A stretch of DNA of 64,000 nt from Methanoculleus formosensis (GCF_025384765.1 NZ_VHLL01000001.1:372001-436000); one strand, 5' to 3'; numbered from the stretch's first letter, positions 35,578 through 45,315 are shown. The notes: generated by a model from the letters alone, not told the origin. A program made the numbers and translations.

Positions 35578-36780
35578 ATGGAGATCCCGCCCCATATCGC
35601 CGACCGGATGGCCCGGAGGATGGCCGACCGCGAATCGCTCCTCTCGCCCCGGGCGACCCGGAACGCCGATTACCTCAGGCGGTCCGGCCGCAAACCCGAG
35701 GACCCGGTCATCCGGCCGCCGTTCTTCCGGGACGCCGACCGGATCGTCCACTCGAAGGCCTACTCGCGCTACATCGACAAGACCCAGGTCTTCTACCTCG
35801 TCGAGAACGACCACATCACCCACCGCGTCCTCCACGTTCAGCTCGTCTCGAAGATTGCAAGGACGATCGGGCGTGCCCTCGGCCTGAACGAGGACCTGAT
35901 CGAGGCGATCGCCCTCGGCCACGACATCGGGCACGTGCCCTACGGCCACCTCGGGGAGAAGTTCCTCGACGAGCTCTGCGCCGAGCACGGGCTCGGGGGG
36001 TTCCGGCACAACGTCCAGAGCGTCCGGTTCCTCGACGTCGTCGAGGACTGCGACCTCACGCTTCAGGTGCTGGATGGGATCCTCTGCCACAACGGCGAGG
36101 TCCACGACCAGAGCCTCGTGGTCGAGGGCGAGGCCAACTGGGACTCGTTCGCGGAGAAACTGCGAAAGATCGAGAACGGGACCGACGCCCTCCCCCTCAC
36201 CGCCGAGGGGTGCGTGGTGCGGATCGCCGACAGCATCTCCTACCTCGGCCGGGACCTTGCGGACGCCCTCGAGGTCGAGGTGATTGGCGATGACGACCTC
36301 GCGGAGTTCCCCGGGAACTGCATGCACCTCTTCGGTATCGCCGGACGCAACAGGGAAGCGTTCTCCGATATCAACCATAAAGTGCTCGACGTCCTGATCC
36401 GCGACATCGTCTCCGGGAGTTGCGATGCCGACTGCATCTCGTTCTCGGCGGAGGCGTCGGCCTCTGTCGCGGCCTTCAAGGAGTTCAACATGCGCCACAT
36501 CTACAACAACGAACGGCTTATCAAGAGCCAGACGAAGATCCGGTTCATGTTCCGCTACCTCTTCGACCGCATCCTCGAGGATATCGAGAACGCCCGGATG
36601 GACTCGCCGGTCTATCCTGACCTGATCGACGCCCCGTGGGCATCCCGCCCCTACGTCGATGCCGCGGCGCCGGCGGAGATTGCGCGGGATTTCATCGCCG
36701 GGATGACCGACCGCTACTTCGAGTGGGTCTTCCAGCAGAGCATCCTCCCGGAGCGGGTCCGGTCGCGGTACCGGGGGTAG
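35578..36780 (+). CDS. HD-domain phosphohydrolase (dGTPase-like)
   Basis: 400 residues. Metal site of the HD superfamily: THRVLHVQLVSKIARTIGRALGLN, then ALGHDIGHVPYGHLGEKFLDEL (H..HD, about 120-140) and a later RIADSISYLGRDLADAL Asp. The pattern AYSRYIDKTQVF matches dGTP triphosphohydrolases, which cleave dNTP to nucleoside and triphosphate; these act in dNTP balance and in some phage defence. It starts at the ATG 35578, 112 bases from the divergent RibD-like gene. Confidence 0.87.
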   Translation: MEIPPHIADRMARRMADRESLLSPRATRNADYLRRSGRKPEDPVIRPPFFRDADRIVHSKAYSRYIDKTQVFYLVENDHITHRVLHVQLVSKIARTIGRALGLNEDLIEAIALGHDIGHVPYGHLGEKFLDELCAEHGLGGFRHNVQSVRFLDVVEDCDLTLQVLDGILCHNGEVHDQSLVVEGEANWDSFAEKLRKIENGTDALPLTAEGCVVRIADSISYLGRDLADALEVEVIGDDDLAEFPGNCMHLFGIAGRNREAFSDINHKVLDVLIRDIVSGSCDADCISFSAEASASVAAFKEFNMRHIYNNERLIKSQTKIRFMFRYLFDRILEDIENARMDSPVYPDLIDAPWASRPYVDAAAPAEIARDFIAGMTDRYFEWVFQQSILPERVRSRYRG

Positions 36781-36914
36781 TGAGCCCGTGAACGGCATCT
36801 GGAAAGGGAAATTTCTGCTACCACCTCGACATTTTCGAGGATTCCATGTTAAACCGATAGATGTAGTCTGATGGATTATACACAATTATATGGTCCTCCG
36901 GGCAATTTCTACGT

Positions 36915-37256
36915 ATGAGCAGGCAAATCTTCATTCTCGGCCTGGTTGCGGCGCTTGTCCTGGCAGCCGGTTGCATGGGGCTTGGCGGTCCCAACCCGAA
37001 GGTCGTGGAGGACTCAATGGTCCCGGATATCAGTCTCTCCAAAGGGCTTGGATATACCGTGAACGCGATGATACAGAACGATGGAGCCGAAGGCGACGTC
37101 ACCGTGACGATGAAATTGATCGACAAGGAGAAAGGTTTTGTCCGGGATGAGGCATCGACGGTGATCTCCATCCCCTCAGGGGAGACAAAGAAGGTCAGCC
37201 TCACGCTGGACGGGGATCTCGGCCGGGATTACGATTACAGGATCGAACTGAGCTGA
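36915..37256 (+). CDS. Lipoprotein with a CARDB-like domain
   Basis: 113 residues. A signal peptide with lipobox LAAGC (Cys about residue 20) predicts a lipid-anchored extracellular protein. The mature part is a single beta-sandwich with the VNAMIQNDGAEGDVTVTMKL...ISIPSGETKKVSLTL pattern typical of CARDB/FixG-like domains. TATA-like sequence (ATACACAATTATATGG) lies just upstream, so the leader is short. Confidence 0.75.
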   Translation: MSRQIFILGLVAALVLAAGCMGLGGPNPKVVEDSMVPDISLSKGLGYTVNAMIQNDGAEGDVTVTMKLIDKEKGFVRDEASTVISIPSGETKKVSLTLDGDLGRDYDYRIELS

Positions 37257-37265
37257 ACTGACCCA

Positions 37266-37356
37266 TCTCCCAGAATGGGAGACCCCCCTCCCCGGCCCGA
37301 TACGGTGAGGCCGGAGGACACCGGAGCCATTTTTAACCCTTCTCCCAAATGGGAAG
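37266..37356. promoter_or_regulatory. Promoter of the PLD-helicase gene with two related palindromes
   Basis: TCTCCCAGAATGGGAGA (37266-37282, 7-bp arms) and TCTCCCAAATGGGAAG (37341-37356, imperfect) bracket a TATA-like TTTTTAA (37330-37336). The second copy lies between the TATA box and the start ATG at 37358, which sits about 25 bases after the TATA box as in a leaderless transcript. The repeats look like an operator pair; the first could also help end the lipoprotein transcript. Confidence 0.55.
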
Positions 37357-37357
37357 T

Positions 37358-40300
37358 ATGGAACTGTTCCCGGGGATCTACGAGCAGGTGATCAGCGAAT
37401 ACCTTGCATCGAAACTCTCCGGCCCTGAAGGAGAAGGGAGGGTTTTTAAAGACCCTCTTGCACGTTTTGATCCGCAGACCGCCCTCTCACGATATCTCTC
37501 GAAGATTCTCAGAACGGCTCTTATCTCTGCTGATGAGGCAGGGGCCTCGATTGAAGAGCAGGTCCTGATCTGCAACCGCCTCATCGAACACCTCAGTAGC
37601 GAACTACAGGACAAGACTCTTGAACAGTGTAAGATCACGCCAGAAGCAAAGGTCTTGCTCGCCCTTGTAGATCGTGATCACCTCCCTGCACTTAAGGTCG
37701 CTGCACCCATCCGCCCCGAGACCTCTATCGCGCAGAGCAGCCTATTCACCGGGTCTCCTGGAGAGCCCGGGCTTGTGGATGAACTGAGAAAGGAGATCCG
37801 GACCGCCGATCGTGTCGATCTCCTCATCTCGTTCATCAAGTGGAGCGGGCTTCGCCTGATTCTCGATGACTTGAAAGAGTTTGTCAAGCACGGCCAGCTT
37901 CGGGTGATCACGACCTCGTACACCGGGGCAACCGACATCAAGGCGGTGGAGGCCCTTTCCTCCCTTCGGAACACCACCGTCCGGATATCCTACGATACCG
38001 ACAGAACTCGACTTCACGCGAAGACCTACACATTCCATCGGAACAACGGCTTCTCCACATCGTATATCGGGTCATCTAATCTCTCGAACCCCGCGATAAC
38101 GAGCGGCCTTGAATGGAATGTCAAGATCACTGAGCAGGACTCATATGATATCACCCGGAGGATCGAGAAGACGTTTGAGACCTACTGGGAAGACCCCGAG
38201 TTCGTCGAATACACGCCGGAGAGCCGGGAGCGGTTGCAGCGTGCACTCTCAAAGGAGAGGCGGAGCGAGATAGACCTCCGCCCGGTCTTCGACATCAAAC
38301 CCTACTATTACCAGAAAGAGATCCTCGAGCGGCTCAAGGCAGAGCGGGAGTTGCACAACAACTACAAGAACCTCATCGTTGCTGCAACCGGGACGGGGAA
38401 GACGGTCATATCTGCGTTTGATTACAGGGGCCTCATCCAGAGGCCTGGAGATTACCCGCGGCTGCTCTTCGTTGCTCACCGTGAGGAGATCCTGAAACAG
38501 AGCATCCAGGTCTTCCGGGGGGTTCTCAAAGATCAGAACTTCGGGGATCTCCTAGTCGGAGGGAGCGAACCTGCGCAGATTGAACACCTGTTCACCTCAA
38601 TCCAGAGCCTGAACAGCAGAAACCTCCCGGAGATCACGCCTTCCGACTATTATGACATGATCATCATCGACGAGTTCCATCATGCCGCTGCACCTTCATA
38701 CCGGAAGGTGCTCACCCACTACACCCCGAAGGTTCTCCTCGGGCTCACCGCAACACCGGAGCGCATGGACAACCTGAACATCCTTGAATACTTCAACGAT
38801 AAGATCTCTGCTGAGATCCGGCTCCCCGAGGCGATCAACCGGAAATTGCTCGCCCCATTCCATTACTTCGGTGTCACCGATGTTGTAGACCTTGATACCG
38901 TGCCCTGGAAGCGGGGGACCTACGATCCCGCCGAACTCTCCAGGATCTACACCGGGAGTCAGGAGCGGGCGGATCTGATCATCAGGGCTGTGCAGGACTA
39001 CACAACTGATCTCCACGATATCATCGGGCTCGGGTTCTGTGTCTCCGTTGAGCACGCTGAGTACATGGCTGCAGCATTCCAGGAGGCCGGTATCCCTGCA
39101 GCCTGCCTTCACAGCGGGAGTTCTCGGGATGAGCGTTCTACCATCCGGAACCGATTGGTCGCTCGGGAGATCCACTTCATCTTCGTCGTCGACCTCTACA
39201 ATGAAGGCGTCGATATCCCGGAGGTGAACACCATCCTCTTCCTGCGCCCCACCGAGAGTCTCACGGTCTTTATCCAGCAGTTTGGACGGGGACTCCGCCT
39301 CTCGGATGGGAAAGAGTGCCTGACAGTCCTTGACTTTGTTGGAAGTCACAACAAAAACTTCCCGTTCGGTGAGAGGGTTGCAGCGCTTCTCTCTCCTGGT
39401 GGGAGAACTCTGGTAGAACAGGTCTCTCGCGACTCCTATTCGCTCCCGAAGGGTTGTTATATCCACTTCGAGGAGAAAGCCCGGGAGAGGGTTCTTGAAA
39501 ACATCAGGGCAAATATAGCGAATAGGGCCACGCTCATCCGCAAGATCCGTTCGTTTGAAGATGAGACCGGCGAACCTCTCACGTTCAAAAGATTTCTCCA
39601 GCGTTACAGCCTGCGGCCTCGTGATATATATCGAAGGGGTACGTTCTGTTCATTGGCCGCAGAGGCCGGTGTATATCCGGAAGTTTACGCGGATGAACGT
39701 CTCTTTCCCAGGACTGCCGCAATCAGGCTGGCGACACTGAATTCGCCGAAAGCGATCCGCTTCATCAGGGCCGTGCTCTCCAGGTCCTGTGATTACCCGC
39801 CACCAACCCTCTCGGAGCGCGAGAAGAACATACTGGCCCTGTTCCATTACTCGCTCAACGACACACCTCTTCGTGACAAGAATACGAGTATTGAAGAGAT
39901 CTTCTCCGATCTCTTTGCGTATGATGAAATCCGGCACGAGATCTGCGATCTCCTGGAGTATAACGAGGCAGATATTAGGTTCCTCCCGAGATCTCTCAAC
40001 CTCGGTTTCGAGAACGCCCTCGAACTCCACTCTACGTACACCCGGGCTCAGGCATTTGCAGCACTTGGCCACTATACTCTGACCCGGAGACCGGCAGGGG
40101 GCAGCCGGGAGGGGGTTGTGTACCTGGAGGATAAGATGGCCGACGTCTTCCTGGTCACCCTGAACAAGACCGAAGAGCACTACTCGCCCACAACGATGTA
40201 TAAAGACTACGCGGTCAACGAGACCCTCTTCCACTGGCAGTCTCAGAGCACCACTTCTGCGTCATCGCCGACCGGCAGGCGCTACATCGAGCATGAACAA

Positions 40301-40492
40301 CAGGGGAGCAAGGTCCTCCTCTTCGTCCGCGAGTACAACAAGGTCGACGGTGTCACACAGCCGTATATCTTCCTCGGGCCCGCCCGGTACCTCTCCCACG
40401 AAGGGAGCCGGCCGATGAGTATCACCTGGGAACTCGACCACCCGATGCCGCCGGGCTTCTTCCTGAAGGCGAACAAGATGGTGGTCGGCTAG
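37358..40492 (+). CDS. PLD-helicase-DUF3427 protein
   Basis: 1044 residues. Order: N-terminal helical region, a phospholipase-D-like nuclease domain (about 130-280, with TRLHAKTYTF and YIGSSNLSNPA, the HxK...SxN motif), an SF2 helicase core (TGTGKT near 345, DEFHH near 435, TATPERMD, and QFGRGLRLSDGK as motif VI near 645), and a C-terminal DUF3427 domain (about 730-1044, ending PRYLSHEGSRPMSITWELDHPMPPGFFLKANKMV). Enzymes of this layout are restriction-like or DNA-repair helicase-nucleases. The ATG at 37358 is preferred over 37349, which lies inside a palindrome. No methylase is adjacent. Confidence 0.9.
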   Translation: MELFPGIYEQVISEYLASKLSGPEGEGRVFKDPLARFDPQTALSRYLSKILRTALISADEAGASIEEQVLICNRLIEHLSSELQDKTLEQCKITPEAKVLLALVDRDHLPALKVAAPIRPETSIAQSSLFTGSPGEPGLVDELRKEIRTADRVDLLISFIKWSGLRLILDDLKEFVKHGQLRVITTSYTGATDIKAVEALSSLRNTTVRISYDTDRTRLHAKTYTFHRNNGFSTSYIGSSNLSNPAITSGLEWNVKITEQDSYDITRRIEKTFETYWEDPEFVEYTPESRERLQRALSKERRSEIDLRPVFDIKPYYYQKEILERLKAERELHNNYKNLIVAATGTGKTVISAFDYRGLIQRPGDYPRLLFVAHREEILKQSIQVFRGVLKDQNFGDLLVGGSEPAQIEHLFTSIQSLNSRNLPEITPSDYYDMIIIDEFHHAAAPSYRKVLTHYTPKVLLGLTATPERMDNLNILEYFNDKISAEIRLPEAINRKLLAPFHYFGVTDVVDLDTVPWKRGTYDPAELSRIYTGSQERADLIIRAVQDYTTDLHDIIGLGFCVSVEHAEYMAAAFQEAGIPAACLHSGSSRDERSTIRNRLVAREIHFIFVVDLYNEGVDIPEVNTILFLRPTESLTVFIQQFGRGLRLSDGKECLTVLDFVGSHNKNFPFGERVAALLSPGGRTLVEQVSRDSYSLPKGCYIHFEEKARERVLENIRANIANRATLIRKIRSFEDETGEPLTFKRFLQRYSLRPRDIYRRGTFCSLAAEAGVYPEVYADERLFPRTAAIRLATLNSPKAIRFIRAVLSRSCDYPPPTLSEREKNILALFHYSLNDTPLRDKNTSIEEIFSDLFAYDEIRHEICDLLEYNEADIRFLPRSLNLGFENALELHSTYTRAQAFAALGHYTLTRRPAGGSREGVVYLEDKMADVFLVTLNKTEEHYSPTTMYKDYAVNETLFHWQSQSTTSASSPTGRRYIEHEQQGSKVLLFVREYNKVDGVTQPYIFLGPARYLSHEGSRPMSITWELDHPMPPGFFLKANKMVVG

Positions 40493-40541
40493 TCCCGTCG
40501 AAACCTACATCCTATCCAACATCAGATCATGAAGGAATGAA

Positions 40542-41405
40542 CTGCTGCCGGCACAGAAGGAGCGTGCTGCCATTCTGACGAACCCACGCTGCCCGGCCGT
40601 CCTGGTCCACGGGTGGCGGAGCCACCCCGGCATCTGGAACCGTCTCGCCCCCACGCTCTCGGACGCCGCGGTGCCCTTCTGGAGTTTCGACCACACCGCG
40701 ATGCAGGACGAAGGGACGAAGGCGATCGCTCTTGCCCTCCAGGACTACATCCACAAAAAGCGGAGAGAGACCGGCTACTCCGGCCCGGTCGACATCGTCT
40801 GCCACTCGATGGGAACCTGCATCGCCCGCTACCTCCTCGAGGTTCTCGACGGCGACGACCGTGAGGAGGATGTCCGGCTGCTCGTCGGGATCGGCCCCCC
40901 GAACAACGGCTCGGCGATGGCCGAGCTCTTCAACGACCCCGAGCGGGGGCCGGAGGTGATCCGGCGGCTTAGCGGGGTCTTCGTGCCGCAGGACTACGAC
41001 CCCGGGGAGGATACCATCGTCCAGGAGTTCCGCCCCCGGAGCAGGACGGTTGCGGCGCTCCGGGCCGCCGGGACCCGCGACGACATCGACTACCGGATCG
41101 TCCTCGGCGCGAACCTCACCGGGACCCCGGCGTTCTTCCCGGTCTTCGACGGCCGGACCTGGGCGATCGACCCGGACGGCGGTTGGCGGACGACGTATGC
41201 CGGCGACGGCATCGTCCCCCACATCGACTCCTACCTCCCCGGGGCCCGGATGGACGTCCTCCCGGCCGACCCCGGGAACCTCGCCCGGGACCCGGAACAC
41301 TACTGCCACATCCGGCTGCCGAGGAACCCCGAGGTCGTCGCCCGCGTCAGGGACTACCTTACTCTCTCTGCAGGGCCCGCCGCGCGGACTCCGCCCAGGC
41401 GTTGA
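40542..41405 (+). CDS. Alpha/beta hydrolase (lipase-like), start codon unclear
   Basis: The alpha/beta-hydrolase core is complete: VLVHGW oxyanion segment, VCHSMGTCIARYLLE nucleophile elbow (GxSxG variant CHSMG), later Asp and His (GDGIVPHIDS and HCHIR-like EHYCHIR). But the frame has no ATG or TTG before the HGW motif: a stop ends at 40532, and the first ATG-family codon, GTG at 40671, would remove it. I start at CTG 40542, a few bases after AAGGA. The gene may use this rare start or carry an upstream frameshift. It overlaps the reverse-strand gene by 47 bases. Confidence 0.7.
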   Translation: MLPAQKERAAILTNPRCPAVLVHGWRSHPGIWNRLAPTLSDAAVPFWSFDHTAMQDEGTKAIALALQDYIHKKRRETGYSGPVDIVCHSMGTCIARYLLEVLDGDDREEDVRLLVGIGPPNNGSAMAELFNDPERGPEVIRRLSGVFVPQDYDPGEDTIVQEFRPRSRTVAALRAAGTRDDIDYRIVLGANLTGTPAFFPVFDGRTWAIDPDGGWRTTYAGDGIVPHIDSYLPGARMDVLPADPGNLARDPEHYCHIRLPRNPEVVARVRDYLTLSAGPAARTPPRR

Positions 41406-41691
41406 TCGCCCGCTCGAGATCCTCGCCTGCCTTCCGCGCCGCCTGCTGGATATGCTCGTGTCCTTCAGGCGTCCCGAAGAGGTGCTGGCCTGTGCTCACC
41501 ACGTTGTTGACCGCCTTCCGGACCGACTCCGATGTCTCCTGCATCTGCTTCTCGATGGTAGGGGCGGCCTGCTCTGACGTTGCTCCGGCTTCGGGCTCAA
41601 TTTTCACCGTCGGCTCGGGTTTTACCTCCACCACGGGGTCGGGATCCAGGACCCACCGCCCCATCTCAAAGTGACCTTTTGTCTCGTTCAT
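41359..41691 (-). CDS. Small acidic-linker protein, unknown
   Basis: 110 residues. A variable N-terminus is followed by a Pro/Glu-rich linker (DPDPVVEVKPEPTVKIEPE) and a helical C-terminus (about 55-110, SVRKAVNNVVSTGQHLFGTPEGHEHIQQAARKAGEDLERAINAW). It looks like a soluble apolipoprotein/phasin-like helical protein. Tail-to-tail overlap with the hydrolase. I do not recognise the family. Confidence 0.6.
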   Translation of the reverse strand: MNETKGHFEMGRWVLDPDPVVEVKPEPTVKIEPEAGATSEQAAPTIEKQMQETSESVRKAVNNVVSTGQHLFGTPEGHEHIQQAARKAGEDLERAINAWAESARRALQRE

Positions 41692-42003
41692 ATGCGTGGT
41701 GTATGTCCACCCTGGATAAAAATCAGGCGCTTTTGCATCAGCGCTTCCGCTGCTCGACCTCTCCCGGCAACCTTTCCTCATTATATGGGCATGGCGCAAC
41801 TTCTATCCCCGAGAACCACGCTTCTCCGGATAACCGTGGGCGATACCGCGCACCTGAACTCACCATGGGCCGTCAGGGGTTCCGGGAGCCTGGATGAGGT
41901 CGTGTCTGCGCATTCGTCACTGCGAGGCCCACTTCGTCGACCCGGGATCGCTGGCGACACGGTCGATTCAAGTACCTGAATGACAAGAAGGAGACCGATA
42001 GTG

Positions 42004-42933
42004 ATGGGACGGATATACCACGATATCACCTGGACGATCGGGGACACGCCGCTCGTCCGGCTGAATCGGGTGACGGAAGGCTCCCGGGCGACGGTCCTCG
42101 CCAAGGTCGAGTCGTTCAACCCGATGGGGAGCGTGAAGGACCGGATCGGGGTCGCGATGATCGACGAGGCCGAGCGGACCGGCAAGATCCGGGAAGGCAC
42201 GACGATCATCGAGGCGACGAGCGGGAACACCGGGATCGCGCTCGCGTTCGTCTGTGCGGCCCGCGGCTACCGGCTCATGCTCGCGATGCCCGAGACGATG
42301 AGCGTGGAACGGCGAAAACTCCTCGCGGCGCTGGGCGCTGAGGTGGTCCTCACGCCCGGACCCGAGGGCATGAAGGGGGCGGTCGATCATGCCGCCCGGC
42401 TCGCCGCCGAAGATCCGAACGCCTACTTCATACCCCAGCAGTTCGAGAACCCGGCGAACCCCGCCGTTCACCGCAGGACGACGGCCGAGGAGATCTGGCG
42501 GGACACCGACGGAACCGTCGACGCCGCCGTCGCCGGTGTCGGGACGGGCGGGACGATCACCGGGATCGCGGAGGTCATCAAGGCACGAAGACCCACATTT
42601 ACGGCGATAGCCGTCGAGCCGGCGGAATCTCCCGTCCTCTCCGGCGGGGCGGCCGGGTCGCACCGTATCCAGGGGATCGGGGCCGGGTTCGTGCCGGGCG
42701 TCCTCCGGACCGATCTCATCGACGAGGTCGTCCGGGTCACCTCCGCAGACGCCTTTGCGATGAGCCGCCGCCTCGCCCGAAAAGAGGGTATCCTCGCCGG
42801 CATCTCGTCCGGGGCGGCGGTCCACGCGGCCTGCGATCTCGCCCGCCGGCCGGAGTTCGAGGGGAAGGTGATCGTCGTGATCCTCCCGGACACCGGCGAG
42901 CGTTACTTATCGACCGATCTCTTTGAAGGGTGA
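42004..42933 (+). CDS. cysK: Cysteine synthase (O-acetylserine sulfhydrylase)
   Basis: 309 residues. PLP fold-type II. PLP lysine in [12 protein letters not shown] (about residue 40), substrate loop [11 protein letters not shown], glycine phosphate loop [10 protein letters not shown] and SSGAA. Forms L-cysteine from O-acetylserine and sulfide. The start at 42004 gives the family N-terminus; GTG 42001, seven bases after GGAG, is equally possible. cysE follows four bases later, so one operon. Confidence 0.95.
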   Translation: MGRIYHDITWTIGDTPLVRLNRVTEGSRATVLAKVESFNPMGSVKDRIGVAMIDEAERTGKIREGTTIIEATSGNTGIALAFVCAARGYRLMLAMPETMSVERRKLLAALGAEVVLTPGPEGMKGAVDHAARLAAEDPNAYFIPQQFENPANPAVHRRTTAEEIWRDTDGTVDAAVAGVGTGGTITGIAEVIKARRPTFTAIAVEPAESPVLSGGAAGSHRIQGIGAGFVPGVLRTDLIDEVVRVTSADAFAMSRRLARKEGILAGISSGAAVHAACDLARRPEFEGKVIVVILPDTGERYLSTDLFEG

Positions 42934-42937
42934 CGCG

Positions 42938-43891
42938 GTGACCATCAGGGAAGATATCCAGATGGTCTTCGAGAAAGACCCGGCAGCCCGGTCGACGCTG
43001 GAGGTTCTCCTCTGCTACCCGGGCCTCCACGCCATCTGGGCGCACCGGATCGCGCACGCCTTCTACCGCCGCCGGCTCTACTTTCCGGCACGTCTCGTCT
43101 CTCATATATCGCGTGCGCTGACCGGGGTCGAGATCCACCCCGGCGCGAAGATCGGCCGCCGGGTCTTCATCGACCACGGCTCGGGGGTCGTGATCGGCGA
43201 GACGGCGGAGGTCGGCGACGACGTCCTGATCTACATGGGCGTGGTGCTCGGCGGCACCGCGCTCGAGCGGAAAAAACGACACCCGACGATCGAGGACGGC
43301 GTCATCATCGGGTCGGGGGCGAGCGTCCTTGGCCCCATCACCGTCGGGCGCGGGGCGAAGATCGGGGCGGGTTCGGTCGTCGTCCACCCCGTCCCCCCCG
43401 GCGCGACGGTCGTCGGGGTTCCGGGCAGGCTTGCCGGCCCCAAGTGCCGGAAGGGCCAGGAGAAACTCGATCGTGGCGACCTCCCCGACCCGATGCTCCG
43501 GGTGGTCAGCCGGATGCTCGATCGGCAGAACCGGATCGAGGAGCGGCTCCGGGCGGTGGAGCGGTCAGGATTGGTCCCCGGTAAGCGCCAGCAGGAGATC
43601 ATGCTTGAGGAGGTGATCCGGGCGGCGCTCAGGGATGTGATCGACCCGGAGGTCGGGATCGACGTCGTCGACCTCGGCCTGATCCGGGGGCTCACCGTCC
43701 GGGACTCCTCGGTGCTGGTGGAGATGGTCCTGACCACCGCCGCTTGCCCGCTCGTCGACCACCTCACCGAGCAGGTCCGGCATCGGGTGCTCGACGTGAG
43801 CGGCGTCCGGGACGTCGAGGTCCGGGTGCTCGACGAACCCTGGGACTGGGACCGGTTCTTCGGGCAGAGAGACGTTCTCGGGGAACCCTGA
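42938..43891 (+). CDS. cysE: Serine O-acetyltransferase fused to a MIP18/DUF59 domain
   Basis: 317 residues from GTG 42938, preceded by GGGTGA. Residues 1-165 are the hexapeptide-repeat CysE ([31 protein letters not shown], then [19 protein letters not shown]). After a linker (about 165-205) comes a MIP18/DUF59 domain (about 210-300, [28 protein letters not shown]...[13 protein letters not shown]), which normally helps Fe-S cluster assembly and carries the conserved Cys in the TTAACP motif. The fusion links cysteine supply to Fe-S assembly. The C-terminus ends [18 protein letters not shown]. Confidence 0.92.
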   Translation: MTIREDIQMVFEKDPAARSTLEVLLCYPGLHAIWAHRIAHAFYRRRLYFPARLVSHISRALTGVEIHPGAKIGRRVFIDHGSGVVIGETAEVGDDVLIYMGVVLGGTALERKKRHPTIEDGVIIGSGASVLGPITVGRGAKIGAGSVVVHPVPPGATVVGVPGRLAGPKCRKGQEKLDRGDLPDPMLRVVSRMLDRQNRIEERLRAVERSGLVPGKRQQEIMLEEVIRAALRDVIDPEVGIDVVDLGLIRGLTVRDSSVLVEMVLTTAACPLVDHLTEQVRHRVLDVSGVRDVEVRVLDEPWDWDRFFGQRDVLGEP

Positions 43892-43898
43892 AGGCGGT

Positions 43899-44864
43899 CT
43901 ACCGCGGCAGGTTCAGCATCCGCTCTATTGCCGTCCGTGCCCGGGCGGCGGTCTCCTCCGGGACCGTCACCCGCGGCTCGCACCGCTCGAGGGCCACGAG
44001 CACCTTCGCCGGATCGGTCTTCTTCATGTTGACGCAGACCGCCTTCTTCGAGAGGGGGTAGAAGACCTTCCCCGGGCACTTCTTCTCGAGCTGGTGGAGG
44101 ATCCCGACCTCGGTGCCGATGACGAACTCCCGGCAGGAACTCGCACAGGCGTGCCGCACCATCCCCGATGTCGAGAAGACATGATCGGCACGGTCGATCA
44201 CCCCGGGCCGGCACTCGGGGTGGACGAGCACCTCGGCGTCCGGATGAGCGCGGCGGGCTGCCGTGACCTCGTCGGCCGTCATCCGGTCGTGGACGATGCA
44301 GTAGCCGTCCCAGGGGAGGATCTCCTTCTTCGTGAACCGGGCGACGTAGTGGGCGAGGTTTCTGTCGGGGAGGAAGATCACCTGCTCCGCGTCGAGCGAC
44401 TCGACGACGGCGACGGCGTTTGCGGAGGTGCAGCAGATGTCGCTCTCCGCCTTCACTTCGGCCGAGGTGTTGACGTAGGCGACGACGGCGGCCTCCGGGA
44501 ACCGCTCGCGCAGCACCCGGACCTCGCCGGCGGTGACCATCTCCGCCATCGGGCAGCAGGCATCGGTCGCGGGGAGAAGGACGATCTTTTCCGGCGAGAG
44601 GATCGCCGCCGTCTCGGCCATGAAGTCGACGCCGGCAAAGACGATGACGTCGGCATCGATCGTCGCCGCCGCCCGTGCGAGTTCGAGTGAGTCCCCGACG
44701 AGATTGGCGACCTCCTGCACTGCCGGGACCTGGTAGTTGTGCGCGAGTATGACGGCGCTCCGCTCTTCTTTCAGTTCGGCTATCCGTTCAGCGAGGGTCT
44801 GGTCGGGACTGGTGGACGGGATGATATCACAACCTCTACGGTCAACGATGCGGGCCTTGTTCAC
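43899..44864 (-). CDS. nadA: Quinolinate synthase NadA
   Basis: Condenses iminoaspartate and dihydroxyacetone phosphate to quinolinate for NAD. 321 residues. Three Cys ligands of the [4Fe-4S] cluster fit ATDACCPMAEM (about 103), HPECRPG (about 217) and KKAVCVNMKKTD (about 290). GTG start 44864. No nadB or nadC is beside it. The TTAAC...GTTAA palindrome lies about 22 bases before its start, and the adjacent HTH protein probably regulates it. Confidence 0.95.
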   Translation of the reverse strand: MNKARIVDRRGCDIIPSTSPDQTLAERIAELKEERSAVILAHNYQVPAVQEVANLVGDSLELARAAATIDADVIVFAGVDFMAETAAILSPEKIVLLPATDACCPMAEMVTAGEVRVLRERFPEAAVVAYVNTSAEVKAESDICCTSANAVAVVESLDAEQVIFLPDRNLAHYVARFTKKEILPWDGYCIVHDRMTADEVTAARRAHPDAEVLVHPECRPGVIDRADHVFSTSGMVRHACASSCREFVIGTEVGILHQLEKKCPGKVFYPLSKKAVCVNMKKTDPAKVLVALERCEPRVTVPEETAARARTAIERMLNLPR

Positions 44865-44885
44865 AAATGTTATTCCCCGGTACTC

Positions 44886-44899
44886 TTAACAATGGTTAA
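44886..44899. promoter_or_regulatory. Palindrome TTAAC-AATG-GTTAA upstream of nadA
   Basis: TTAACAATGGTTAA, 5-bp arms, sits 22 bases before the nadA GTG. It closely matches GTTAACAATTGTTAAC in the divergent promoter of the HTH gene, which lies between the two sites. The same spacing and arms make a shared regulator likely. Confidence 0.6.
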
Positions 44900-44991
44900 T
44901 GCGCGACGCGGCTCCATCCCGGGCCCCGCAGAGACGATCACCGGGACTTCTCCTCGAGCGTCCTGATGACTGCCGTTCTGGTGCTTCTTCC

Positions 44992-45315
44992 TTATGTCTC
45001 CCTGGCACACGAACTGCCCGGACCGTCTTCCTCGCGGATCTCTGCACAGATCCCGCATATCCGGGCGGCGAGGTCACCCACCTCGCCGGCCTTGAGATCC
45101 CGTGCGAGCCGGTTGAGCGATTCCTTCACCTCGCCCTCAAAGACGATCCGGTACCCCCGCTTCCCGGTGCGGTACTGGGAGATCGCCGACGGCGTCATAT
45201 CGAGAAGGCGGGCGGCCTCCAGCTGGGAGACGCCCATGGCATTCAGTTCTTCCGCGATGGCGGCACGGATCGCGGGCAGCACATTCCATACTATCGACTG
45301 GCAGGGGAGTTTCAT
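44992..45315 (-). CDS. HTH regulator, COG2522 type
   Basis: 107 residues. The N-terminal helix-turn-helix (about 20-58) has VSQLEAARLLDMTPSAISQYRTGKRGY, an XRE-like recognition helix. The C-terminal part ends with a Cys-rich tail (LAARICGICAEIREEDGPGSSCARE) that may bind a metal or cluster. It lies between nadA and the ThiF cluster, with matching palindromes on both sides. It probably represses nadA and its own promoter, possibly sensing NAD or Fe-S status. Confidence 0.82.
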   Translation of the reverse strand: MKLPCQSIVWNVLPAIRAAIAEELNAMGVSQLEAARLLDMTPSAISQYRTGKRGYRIVFEGEVKESLNRLARDLKAGEVGDLAARICGICAEIREEDGPGSSCARET

